From positions 1 to 38,222 of the forward strand of contig CAMHTW010000033.1 of assembly GCA_946188165.1 (NCBI GenBank): DNA of 38,222 nt, read 5' to 3'. Source of the DNA: an uncultured Prevotella sp. Lineage in GTDB: Bacteria > Bacteroidota > Bacteroidia > Bacteroidales > Bacteroidaceae. The position numbers and the translations under genes were made by a program. The notes below the pieces were generated by a model. It ran no database searches. It saw only the letters and a list, made by a program, of their open reading frames with translations, and was not told where the DNA came from. Position 1 is the first letter of the stretch, and each line of letters begins with the position of its first letter. This document shows positions 29,223 through 36,614 of the stretch, piece by piece.

Positions 29223-29789
29223 CTAAATACCGTATCTTTCACCCTGACTGCGCACCCAGGCTGCAACTTGCAGGTCTTCAGGATAGGGAGGCTCCAGTGT
29301 GGCATGATAAATGTCGTATCTTAGGTATGATGCCACGCGCCTTACGCCCCATAGCAGGTCGGTATAGGTGTCGGCCATATTAATGCATACTCTTCCTGCA
29401 AATGCTCCGAAATAACGGATGTTTGGATGCCAAGGGTGGGGCAGTGGCTCTCCTGTCGGTGTGCTGGTCAGGAAGTTTAGCACTGGTGCGCCGTCCACGC
29501 ATGGGAATTTTGCTGGCAAGTCCAATTTCATGGTAAAGTGGTCGGCATAGATAGGCTTGTTCTCTACGTTTAGCTCGTTCAGTCGTTCTATGTCCGTCAC
29601 CCCGCAGATGCTGTGTATGTGGTAGTCAATCAGATAGCTAATGGGCAGTCCTTCGGCATTGGCCTTGGCTACATGCCAAGTGATGTCAGAGCGCCCCTCG
29701 AGGCCTTGCTCTAACTGCTGCCACTCGTAGAGCAACCTGCGGTTGCGCCCATTGAGTTGGCTGACTATGTATTGACTACTGCTCTGCAT
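29223..29789 (-). CDS. E2-like ubiquitin-conjugating protein (UBC fold)
   Basis: A 188-residue protein with the sequence plan of a true UBC-fold E2: an N-terminal helix (QLNGRNRRLLYEWQQLEQGL), a strand pair (HFTMKLDLPAKFP matching the f-l-i-x-P-x-x-YP region), then PVLNFLTSTP, HPNI at 121-124 and the catalytic Cys135 in GRVCINM, followed by a helix (LLWGVRRVASYL) and PPYPEDLQVAAW at the usual NP-A position. Between HPN and the Cys there are four more residues than in eukaryotic UBE2D. Its ATG overlaps the TGA of the ubiquitin-like gene (TGATG), so the two are co-translated. It should accept the modifier from the E1-like protein and pass it to a substrate. Confidence 0.87.
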   Translation of the reverse strand: MQSSSQYIVSQLNGRNRRLLYEWQQLEQGLEGRSDITWHVAKANAEGLPISYLIDYHIHSICGVTDIERLNELNVENKPIYADHFTMKLDLPAKFPCVDGAPVLNFLTSTPTGEPLPHPWHPNIRYFGAFAGRVCINMADTYTDLLWGVRRVASYLRYDIYHATLEPPYPEDLQVAAWVRSQGERYGI

Positions 29790-30112
29790 CACCCTGGAAA
29801 CGGATCTGGTACCAAATATACCATGTCGCCATTCTCTATCTGATAGTCTGCCAGCGTCTGGTTGGTATGTCCGATACGTGGCCGTAACACTCTAATCTCG
29901 TGCACCACGGGATCTTCCTTGCCAAAGAAATAATCGAGAGGTGCTCCCGTCTGGTCAATGGAGGGGAAGTCGAAAATGAGCTTACCGTCGTTACCAATGG
30001 CATGGCGTAAGTTCGTCATCAGCGTCTCCAGCGGCGCATCAGGGTTCACGACCCTGAACTTGACCGTTTTGTTCTTATAGACAATGTCTAACAGGAATTC
30101 TTTATCTTCCAT
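29789..30112 (-). CDS. Ubiquitin-like beta-grasp protein with C-terminal glycine
   Basis: A 107-residue protein with the beta-grasp order: strand 1 (KEFLLDIVYKNKTV), strand 2 (KFRVVNPDA), helix (PLETLMTNLRHAIG), strands and loops (KLIFDFPSID), and the closing TLADYQIENGDMVYLVP, the counterpart of the TLxDYNIxxxxTLHLV end of ubiquitin. It finishes PDPFPG, with glycine as the last encoded residue, so no maturation protease would be needed before activation. The middle has an insertion of about 25 residues relative to ubiquitin. It is encoded between the TssF-like gene (11 bases upstream) and the E2-like gene (one-base overlap). It resembles YukD/EsaB as well, but the adjacent E2 and operon-leading E1 favour a conjugated modifier. 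Confidence 0.78.
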   Translation of the reverse strand: MEDKEFLLDIVYKNKTVKFRVVNPDAPLETLMTNLRHAIGNDGKLIFDFPSIDQTGAPLDYFFGKEDPVVHEIRVLRPRIGHTNQTLADYQIENGDMVYLVPDPFPG

Positions 30113-30123
30113 ATATTATGTTA

Positions 30124-31845
30124 TTATTCGTTTTTTACTTCCTTCATGCTGATATTCACAAAGATGGGGTAGATATTGGCACTTCTTACTGCCATCATAC
30201 GCTCCAATAACGTCTCGGCCTGCGGAATCTTGTCCGAAAAGTTTCGTTTTACAAAGGGGTTCTCTTCCAGTTCGATATTCACGTAGAAGGCATATCCACA
30301 TGCAATACGGTCTTGCTGTTGTGCATGGTTGACGCTGATGTTGCTGACCATCTTCGGTACGATAGAGTATCGGCTCATCAGCTCCTTATAGCAGAAAATC
30401 TTCATGTCGGCGGGCGTCACAATACGGTCGTTGGTTACCATGTAGTAACGCACTAAGCTTTGTATGCTTTCGGCATCTTTTACCTCGTCGTAGCCAATGC
30501 TGGGGTCGGCTATTTGCTTGATTTCCGTACCTTCCAAGCCTGCAGGTACTATAAATTTGCTGTCAGCTTGCAGATGTTCGTTTACAACCGCACCGTCTGT
30601 TGTTAGATAATCTATGTCCAGACTGATAGACGGTGATGATTGTATCGCCTGTCTTTTCAGCATGATGTAAACACCTTGTATGTTGTGCTCGTCATCATGG
30701 GCAGCATTGCTGAGTTGTGTCAGTGCCTCTTGAAGGGTGTTGATGATAGTCTGCGTATTCGTATCTTTCAGACTCTGGAAGGCATAGTAATCGCTGTTGA
30801 ACTTATTGATTAGACTGTTTACCAGTTTTAGCAGAGCCCCTTGGTTGAAACGATCAGCCGCTACACGTCTCACCTCCACGGGGGTCTTGCCAAACAATTG
30901 ATCCTCAGCAGGTGGAATCAGGTGCATCAGTTGTCTTGTCTTACTGTTTGCTTGTGCCGATTCGTTGAAGCCAGTCACGCGCATGAAAGGCAATGCCGAG
31001 GTCAGTGTACATGTATTCAGTTGGGTATTCACCAATATCACGGCATTCAGCGAGAAGTGGTTCTTGTCGAAAACAAAGTCGTCAGATATGCCCGAGAAGT
31101 CGAACGTCAAATCAATGCTCTCGCTCTCGACATGTATAAACTGTTTGGGCTCGTGTTTCTTGACATAAAAGACAGCTGTGTTCTGGCGTGCCAGCAGGTC
31201 GAGTCCTATTATGGAAGAGCGATACAGTTGAGCATGGTTATAAAGCAGAGTGTCAATCGTGAAGCATGGCTGTAACGGCATGTCGGCATGCTGCCAAGGT
31301 TTTACCAAAGGTAATAGCTGGCCGTTAATGCTTACCTTGATGTCTTGGAATTGTGCATTCTTGATGGCAAATGTCAGTCCTGACAAGTCGGTAATGGGTT
31401 CATGGAACTTTAGAGTCAGTTTCCATCGGCGTCCATCCATACGTACTATTGAGTTTACCGTTGCATTGATGACGCGCGACTGCAACAAGGGCATGAACTG
31501 ATAACCCACCCCCTCTAAGAGAAAGGTCGACTTCTCCGTCAACTCTATCTCTGAGACATGGTTTTGTGGCGTGACCTCTACCACGGCAGTTGCTGGTATG
31601 GCATGGCCTACCTCATAGGGCGTCAGCAGACGAGCATATTCGTCCAATACGTCCTGCTTCAGGCGCTCTATGTCGCTGTCGGTTTCGTTGGCCTGATAGG
31701 CCAAAGCAGTGATAAGCAGTGAGAACACGGGGTCGCGTTCCACGCCTTCCAGTTCGTCGGCATGGTCGCTATTTCGCCAAATACTGATGCTTTTTTCAAG
31801 CAGTTCGATGGCTCGTTGCCGTGTATCGAATATTTCTTGCTTCAT
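30124..31845 (-). CDS. tssF: TssF-like type VI secretion baseplate protein
   Basis: A 573-residue protein close to the usual TssF length (about 590). The N-terminus carries the family pattern: RAIELLEKSISIWRNSD, then DPVFSLLITALAYQANETD, DIERLKQDVLDEYARLLTP and PATAVVEVTP. A later region with GFNESAQANSKTRQLMHLIP and repeated beta-strands fits the core that wraps the hub, and the C-terminal part (VRYYMVTNDRIVTPADMKIF) resembles gpJ/gp6-type wedge proteins. TssF forms the baseplate wedge with TssG and TssE, all encoded here. It starts 6 bases after the TssE-like stop codon. I see no frameshift or loss that would mark decay. Confidence 0.82.
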   Translation of the reverse strand: MKQEIFDTRQRAIELLEKSISIWRNSDHADELEGVERDPVFSLLITALAYQANETDSDIERLKQDVLDEYARLLTPYEVGHAIPATAVVEVTPQNHVSEIELTEKSTFLLEGVGYQFMPLLQSRVINATVNSIVRMDGRRWKLTLKFHEPITDLSGLTFAIKNAQFQDIKVSINGQLLPLVKPWQHADMPLQPCFTIDTLLYNHAQLYRSSIIGLDLLARQNTAVFYVKKHEPKQFIHVESESIDLTFDFSGISDDFVFDKNHFSLNAVILVNTQLNTCTLTSALPFMRVTGFNESAQANSKTRQLMHLIPPAEDQLFGKTPVEVRRVAADRFNQGALLKLVNSLINKFNSDYYAFQSLKDTNTQTIINTLQEALTQLSNAAHDDEHNIQGVYIMLKRQAIQSSPSISLDIDYLTTDGAVVNEHLQADSKFIVPAGLEGTEIKQIADPSIGYDEVKDAESIQSLVRYYMVTNDRIVTPADMKIFCYKELMSRYSIVPKMVSNISVNHAQQQDRIACGYAFYVNIELEENPFVKRNFSDKIPQAETLLERMMAVRSANIYPIFVNISMKEVKNE

Positions 31846-31851
31846 ATCTGA

Positions 31852-32304
31852 TTAGTTCCAAATGTTGAGTATGGTATCATACTGATATTTTTCTTTAGTA
31901 TCTACGATGATGCCAGTCACGGTAACGTACACCTTGCGTTCTTCGCGAATATACGACATCGTCGCTGTCACGTTTTCAAGTCTGGGCTCATACTTGATGA
32001 TGACTGCCCTCAATTCAGTGGCAAAAGTATTGAAGTTCTTTGAGTTACCTGATATCTTCTTGTTATACAAGTCATTCTCTGCGTCATCGTCAGTTGGCAT
32101 AGAATTATATATCACACCCTCACGTTCGTTGAATATCTCAAAGCGCATATTGTTAAAGATGAAACCAAACTGTGGGTCAATAGGACACTCGCCGCAGGTG
32201 GAGCCCAACAGCAGACTTAGGAAGGCGTCGATAGCCTCCTTAGTATTGCCGGCGCGCATCAGTCCGCGTTTTGTCAGATCCAGAGGTGTTAGCAGGTTGT
32301 CCAT
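31852..32304 (-). CDS. tssE: TssE-like (gp25) baseplate protein
   Basis: A 150-residue member of the GPW/gp25 family. Key features are the N-terminal helix AIDAFLSLLLGSTCGECPIDP, the PxFG turn (PQFGFIF, residues 44-50) and the hallmark EPR motif in KYEPRLENVTATMS (residues 105-118), which in contractile systems sits at the baseplate-sheath junction. An unusual acidic insertion (MPTDDDAENDLYNKK) lies between the two halves. Its start codon overlaps the TssK-like stop (TAATG), so the two are translationally coupled. It would form part of the wedge with TssF and TssG, and normally starts sheath assembly, although no sheath gene is in the window. Confidence 0.85.
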   Translation of the reverse strand: MDNLLTPLDLTKRGLMRAGNTKEAIDAFLSLLLGSTCGECPIDPQFGFIFNNMRFEIFNEREGVIYNSMPTDDDAENDLYNKKISGNSKNFNTFATELRAVIIKYEPRLENVTATMSYIREERKVYVTVTGIIVDTKEKYQYDTILNIWN

Positions 32305-33446
32305 TATATCAGTGGTATATATTCTTTCTCTTTCGGCTCAGGCACATAAAGTGCGTTGAACAGGTGTTCGAAGAGTTCGGTATAGAGTTTCTCGTATAGT
32401 TTCTCGTGCAGTTCATTGCTAAGGATGCGGCCCAAGTTGGGTTTCAGGGTTTCTTCCATGTAGGTCGTGAATTCGTGGGTCAGTTTTGAGGTCAACTCCT
32501 CACGTAGCTCCTCTTTGATGTCGGCCAATAGTTTTTCGTACAACTCAGGGTTCAACTGGTCGTATAGCTCCTTCTTGGCTTGAGCCAACAGCGCTTCGTA
32601 ATCGATGGTGTCATCTTCCAGTACCAAACCATCCAGCATCGTAGCTGCCCCTGCCAGAAACTCTTCCACCCATCGTAGCCATTTCATCACGTCGCCTTGC
32701 ATGGGCTGTGGTATCTCCACTTGTTGCTCGGTATTCGGTTTCATGATGAAGTAATCCACAGCATGGGCAATCTCCTGTGTCAGGTTCACGAAGTCGGCCA
32801 CGCGTCCTTCCATGTTAAAGGCTTTCATCATAAACAAATAGCGCTGCATGGCACGCTTGCCGTCACCTTCCTTTAGGTTGGCGTGCTCAGCCAGTGTGGT
32901 CAACTGTTCAACGTAGTGCTGTCGCAGTGTGGCAAACACGCTGTGACTTGGCAGCATTAGACAGGGGGGGATAAAATCATTGTCTACAACAAATACACCG
33001 TTATTTACCACGAAGCGTATGATAGGCAATACGTCATTGAGGATTAAGTCTTCCTTCGCTATGATGGCGTAGGTATATTGTGGACGGATGTAGGAGACAC
33101 CCTCTTTCTCGAAGGTTGTCTGTCCAGTGCCCAATCCCACCGTCAAGTAGTATTCGTTGCCATACAGAATGGGCACCGTCACGCTTACGGGCTCGTCCAC
33201 TTGTATCATCTTGCCTGAGGGTAACAGGGCCGTACACTGGAAGCGTTCTATTTCAAACTTGTTGGTATAGAACGATCCCGAGCAGTGGAATGGCGTCTCA
33301 GGCAGCACGCCCATGCATCTGTCGCCCAAAGCGGCACGTATGGCCACCTGTTGTCTGACGTCAAGATTGGCATCCAAGTCAAGGAAGGTCTGGGCGGTCA
33401 GTTCCATACCCGGCTTCCAGTTGATTCTTGCATTGATGTTCACCAT
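32304..33446 (-). CDS. tssK: TssK-like baseplate adaptor protein
   Basis: A 380-residue protein whose first 190 residues follow the TssK shoulder plan: WKPGMELTAQTFLDLD (residues 10-25, compare the W-x-x-GMxLxPQHFQ start of TssK), LLPSGKMIQVDEPV, YGNEYYLTVG, and a strand run ending at LPSHSVFATL. A helical middle (about 195-275) follows. The C-terminal domain of about 100 residues is replaced by repeated amphipathic helices (ELYDQLNPELYEKLLADIKE, ELHEKLYEKLYTELFEHLFN). Canonical TssK uses its C-terminal domain to dock onto the TssJLM membrane complex; no tssJLM is present here, so the changed end may dock to a different membrane partner. It is 24 bases downstream of the TssG-like gene. Confidence 0.78.
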   Translation of the reverse strand: MVNINARINWKPGMELTAQTFLDLDANLDVRQQVAIRAALGDRCMGVLPETPFHCSGSFYTNKFEIERFQCTALLPSGKMIQVDEPVSVTVPILYGNEYYLTVGLGTGQTTFEKEGVSYIRPQYTYAIIAKEDLILNDVLPIIRFVVNNGVFVVDNDFIPPCLMLPSHSVFATLRQHYVEQLTTLAEHANLKEGDGKRAMQRYLFMMKAFNMEGRVADFVNLTQEIAHAVDYFIMKPNTEQQVEIPQPMQGDVMKWLRWVEEFLAGAATMLDGLVLEDDTIDYEALLAQAKKELYDQLNPELYEKLLADIKEELREELTSKLTHEFTTYMEETLKPNLGRILSNELHEKLYEKLYTELFEHLFNALYVPEPKEKEYIPLI

Positions 33447-33470
33447 ATATCTTATTCTTAACTTTTTACA

Positions 33471-34265
33471 TTATACTTTCAACTCAGAATTGTAGTCCAG
33501 TACAAGGTTTTGGCTGATCAGTGGTGGTTGATGATGCCACTTTACCACGATATCGCACTTTACGTCGAAAGGTATCAGCCATTCACCGATGAACTGTTTT
33601 ACGGGTTCCATGTCCATTATCATTTGTCTATATTCTTCGGCTGTCATGTCCTCTATCAGTAACTCGTAGGTTATCAAGGGAAACCACCTGCGCGTGTTGT
33701 CGGTCTCACCATAGCGTCCGCGCTGACATTCCACATGACAGTTGAACAGCGAGGCCAGCAGGTTGCGTACCAACAGCAGGTCGCCCCTCAGCTGACTGAC
33801 AAATGGCAATAGCCTTGCCAACTCACGAACATATTCGTTCGTCTCTGCCGCCAGATCGTAGTGGAAATAGGTCTTTAGTACATATTCCAGTTTACTGTCC
33901 AACAGTTCCGATACCTGTCGTTCAATAGCCAGTTTCCTACGGAAAGCAAAGGTATCAAAGGGTTGAAACAGATCGTTCATTAGGCGCATCTTAGCCGTCT
34001 GCCGTTTGATGTTTGCTTTGCGCTGTCCTTTCTTCGGGCCTTGTTCGTTGAAAAGCATGCCTTGCGGCAACAGTTTTATGAAACCGTCGCGAGCCACCTG
34101 TATTTCAAAGGTTTCCTCGTCATAAGTCAGCAGGTCGCGCGTATAGTTACGGTAGAAAGTGCCCATGTTCTGCACCTTCCACTGCTCGTCCATCTCAGGA
34201 AAGAGATAGTTGATAAGCATCTCTGCGCTGGCCTCCGACAAATTCTGGTTCGTTCGCCTAATCAT
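33471..34265 (-). CDS. tssG: TssG-like baseplate protein
   Basis: A 264-residue protein that I assign to TssG mainly by position between E1-like and TssK-like genes and by the pattern GTFYRNYTRDLLTYDEETFE, then VARDGFIKLLPQGMLF (residues 56-72), matching the R-x-Y-x-kD and LPxxLF blocks of Bacteroidetes TssG. A conserved-looking segment FRRKLAIERQVSELLDSKLE and a mixed C-terminal half follow (LITYELLIEDMTAEEYRQMI, FIGEWLIPFDVK). It is a little shorter than typical TssG. It would pair with TssF in the wedge. The alternative is a divergent tail-wedge protein of another contractile system; either way a baseplate role is the best reading. Confidence 0.7.
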   Translation of the reverse strand: MIRRTNQNLSEASAEMLINYLFPEMDEQWKVQNMGTFYRNYTRDLLTYDEETFEIQVARDGFIKLLPQGMLFNEQGPKKGQRKANIKRQTAKMRLMNDLFQPFDTFAFRRKLAIERQVSELLDSKLEYVLKTYFHYDLAAETNEYVRELARLLPFVSQLRGDLLLVRNLLASLFNCHVECQRGRYGETDNTRRWFPLITYELLIEDMTAEEYRQMIMDMEPVKQFIGEWLIPFDVKCDIVVKWHHQPPLISQNLVLDYNSELKV

Positions 34266-34285
34266 CTATTCCTTAACTCTTAGTT

Positions 34286-35437
34286 TTAACTCTTAACTTC
34301 TACAAACCCATGGTTCGTATAAAGAATTTCACACGCTGGTATTCCCAGTTCCTTCAGCGTCAATTGCTGATAGGGAAAAGTGTCATCTATCTCGTAATAC
34401 TCATTTTGCAGCAGGTCGCCTGTCAGACATCCTCGCAACGTGGTATGCTGCTCTATGTAGTCGGCTACGGCTCTGGCGGGTAGCATTACTCTCGTCTGCT
34501 GACCTGTTGACTTGTGTTCTACGTAGTCTACAAAGGCATTGTCCAAGTAGATGCTTATTTCGTTGCTCTTCAGCAGCGCCTTCAGCCTGTCCAGACTTTT
34601 GCCTACAGTCATCGTTGTCGTCACGTCTGATGCAACTATTGGCTCCCATCGTTCATGTACAGGACAATCGTCATCGTATGCTTGGAAGCATACAGTCTTC
34701 GTCGTCAAGTGTTGGCCCTCATAGCAGAACATCTTTCCGCATAGCGACGTTAGCTCGCCTGCCTCCAGTTGCCTATCGTGTATCAGCTTCAGTGCCTCTT
34801 GCACCTGTACGGCAGCAATAATCGATGCCGTGATGGGGGTCGTGGCAGCACGTCCTGCTTCTTGGTTTCTGCGAATGATGCCTGAACAAGGCATACGCCA
34901 TGCCAGGTCTTTTAGTGCTTCTGGGCCCAGATTGCAAGCGTAACAGTTCTCGCCAGGACGAAATACACGAGCCGTCCCCTCCAGTCCGTCAATGCCGCCA
35001 TCAACCCACGGCTTGTTTGCCCGCATACACAGGCGATTGATGCAGTAGCGTGCCCAGCGATTGTCTACGCAGCCTATTACCACATCCATGTTCCTTACGA
35101 GCCCTAATCCTACGTCGTAGGCAATATCACCATTGATAGTCTCTACCTCGGTTTGGGGACTGATGTCCCTGATATGTTTAGCGGCAGCCTCTACCTTTGG
35201 GCATTGCCTCATGGCATCCTGCTCTGTAAACAGAATGGAGCGCGACAGGTTTCTTGGCTCTACGCGGTCAAAGTCCACCAATGTCAGGTGCCCCACGCCC
35301 AGCAATGCCAAATTCTTAAGTACTTCGTTTCCCAAAGCACCACATCCTACCACCATTATGCGTGCTGAAGCAACCCTTTCGGCACTCATCCACGATAACA
35401 ATGAGAATCGGTCGTTTCTTGTCTGCTCGCTTGCCAT
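34286..35437 (-). CDS. E1-like ubiquitin-activating enzyme (ThiF/MoeB/UBA fold)
   Basis: A 383-residue protein with a full adenylation domain: GCGALG (31-36), LVDFDRVEPRNLSR with Asp55/Asp57 and the Arg/Asn set of E1 enzymes, Lys81, and CVDNRWAR with Asp125. It has CYAC (165-168) with C250 and C258 as likely zinc ligands, and Cys184 in RMPCSGII, placed in the crossover loop before QVQEALK where the thioester cysteine of MoeB/UBA-type enzymes lies. After about residue 275 comes a C-terminal extension (KALLKSNEISIYLDN, then LKELGIPACEILYTNHGFVE) that could be a ubiquitin-fold E2-binding domain. It is the first gene after the promoter at 35478-35508 and should adenylate the ubiquitin-like protein encoded at 29789. 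Confidence 0.9.
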   Translation of the reverse strand: MASEQTRNDRFSLLSWMSAERVASARIMVVGCGALGNEVLKNLALLGVGHLTLVDFDRVEPRNLSRSILFTEQDAMRQCPKVEAAAKHIRDISPQTEVETINGDIAYDVGLGLVRNMDVVIGCVDNRWARYCINRLCMRANKPWVDGGIDGLEGTARVFRPGENCYACNLGPEALKDLAWRMPCSGIIRRNQEAGRAATTPITASIIAAVQVQEALKLIHDRQLEAGELTSLCGKMFCYEGQHLTTKTVCFQAYDDDCPVHERWEPIVASDVTTTMTVGKSLDRLKALLKSNEISIYLDNAFVDYVEHKSTGQQTRVMLPARAVADYIEQHTTLRGCLTGDLLQNEYYEIDDTFPYQQLTLKELGIPACEILYTNHGFVEVKS

Positions 35438-35477
35438 TTTTACTATATTGACTTCTGCTCGCTTTAGATTATGGCTA

Positions 35478-35508
35478 CAAAGATACGAATAAGTAAAGAA
35501 ACTGCAAA
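35478..35508 (-). promoter_or_regulatory. Promoter of the ubiquitin-like/baseplate operon
   Basis: On the - strand, TTTG (35508-35505) and TATCTTTG (35485-35478) are 19 bases apart, an excellent Bacteroidetes promoter. The start of transcription should lie near 35471, about 34 bases before the E1-like ATG. The -33 box lies inside the terminator hairpin of the upstream gene. Confidence 0.82.
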
Positions 35509-35534
35509 GAAAAATCGCATTTTTCTTTGCAGTT
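35500..35534 (-). terminator. Intrinsic terminator of the kor operon
   Basis: AACTGCAAAGAAAAAT (35500-35515) and ATTTTTCTTTGCAGTT (35519-35534) form a perfect 16-base-pair stem with a CGC loop. On the - strand it is followed by TCTTTACTTATT. It should separate korA-korB transcription from the downstream operon. Confidence 0.85.
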
Positions 35535-35582
35535 TTAGTAAGAGAATCTTCACCAAAGGTGAAAGATGGTATTAAATATGCT

Positions 35583-36587
35583 TTATTTCACTTCCCAAAT
35601 ATCGTTTGTTTCGAGCAGTTCCTCGAAGTTATGATATTTCTTCTGGGCCGACACCTCAGCGAGCTGGGCGTGAACGGCATCGTTGTAGGTGGGCGCCTCG
35701 ACGTCGCGGATGACACCCAGGGCAATGGGGAATCCGTCGCCGTTGCCCATGAGGGCGAGCTTCAGCTGCAGGGTGTTGTCCTCGCAGTGGGCATCATGAA
35801 CGAGTACGTCGTCGATGGTGTAGCCGTCCTTGCCGATCTCCACGATCTTCAGTCCGAAGCCCTGCTGAACGAGTCCGAATTCGTTGTTCTCGCCAAATAC
35901 GAGCTTCTCGCCGTGTTTGACATAGATGGCGTTCTTTTTTCGGCCTTCCTTATTATAAACGGCCTCATGACAGCCATCGTTGAAGATGACACAATTCTGC
36001 AGAATCTCACAGACTGAAGCCCCTTTATGTTCATAGGCAGCCTTCAGAATGTCCACAGTACCCTGGGCATCGGTAGCCACGGCACGAGCAAAGAAATGGC
36101 CGCGGGCACCAAAGCAGAGCTCGGCAGGACGGAAGGGGTCCTCTACTGTGCCGTAGGGGCTCGACTTAGATACGAAGCCACGAGGTGAGGTGGGGGAGTA
36201 CTGACCTTTGGTCAAACCGTAGATGCGGTTGTTCAGAAGAATCATGTTCAAGTCGATGTTACGACGGTTGGCGTGGATGAAGTGGTTACCACCGATAGCC
36301 AGCCCGTCGCCGTCGCCAGATACCTGCCATACGGTAAGGTTGGGATTAGCCACTTTGGCACCAGTGGCAATAGCGGCTGCACGACCATGAATAGTGTTCA
36401 TGCCGTAGGTTGCCATGTAGTGAGGTAGGCGGCTTGAACAACCGATACCGCTGATTACCGCTACATTCTCGGGAGCTACGCCAATCTCGGCCATAGCCTT
36501 ATGGAGTGAAGCCAGGAAGAAGTGGTCGCCACAACCGGGGCACCAACGAGGCTGGCCTTTCTTAAAATCTTGTGCTGTATATTCCAT
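35583..36587 (-). CDS. korB: 2-oxoacid:ferredoxin oxidoreductase, beta subunit
   Basis: A 334-residue thiamine-diphosphate-binding subunit, started at ATG 36587 (MEYTAQDF), since an earlier in-frame start adds eight atypical residues. Motifs are RWCPGCGDHFFL with the cluster-type cysteines, GIGCSSRLP, HGRAAAIATGAK and the TPP motif GDGDGLAIGGNHF ending in ILLNNRIYG. It oxidises a 2-oxoacid, probably 2-oxoglutarate, to the acyl-CoA with reduction of ferredoxin, together with KorA encoded 27 bases upstream. The choice of 2-oxoglutarate over pyruvate or branched-chain acids rests on the overall KorB look and is not certain. The 55-residue ferredoxin at 19468 could be its acceptor. Confidence 0.93.
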   Translation of the reverse strand: MEYTAQDFKKGQPRWCPGCGDHFFLASLHKAMAEIGVAPENVAVISGIGCSSRLPHYMATYGMNTIHGRAAAIATGAKVANPNLTVWQVSGDGDGLAIGGNHFIHANRRNIDLNMILLNNRIYGLTKGQYSPTSPRGFVSKSSPYGTVEDPFRPAELCFGARGHFFARAVATDAQGTVDILKAAYEHKGASVCEILQNCVIFNDGCHEAVYNKEGRKKNAIYVKHGEKLVFGENNEFGLVQQGFGLKIVEIGKDGYTIDDVLVHDAHCEDNTLQLKLALMGNGDGFPIALGVIRDVEAPTYNDAVHAQLAEVSAQKKYHNFEELLETNDIWEVK

Positions 36588-36614
36588 ATCTCTTAATTTT
36601 TCACTATTCACTTT

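Noticed and set aside
29789..30112. YukD/EsaB-type protein of a type VII secretion system
   Set aside because: No EssC-type ATPase or WXG100 genes are near, whereas an E2-like gene overlaps it and an E1-like gene leads the operon.
24678..35437. Prophage or tailocin
   Set aside because: No capsid, terminase, sheath, tube, lysis or integrase genes occur; only baseplate-type genes are found, in a T6SS-like set including TssK.
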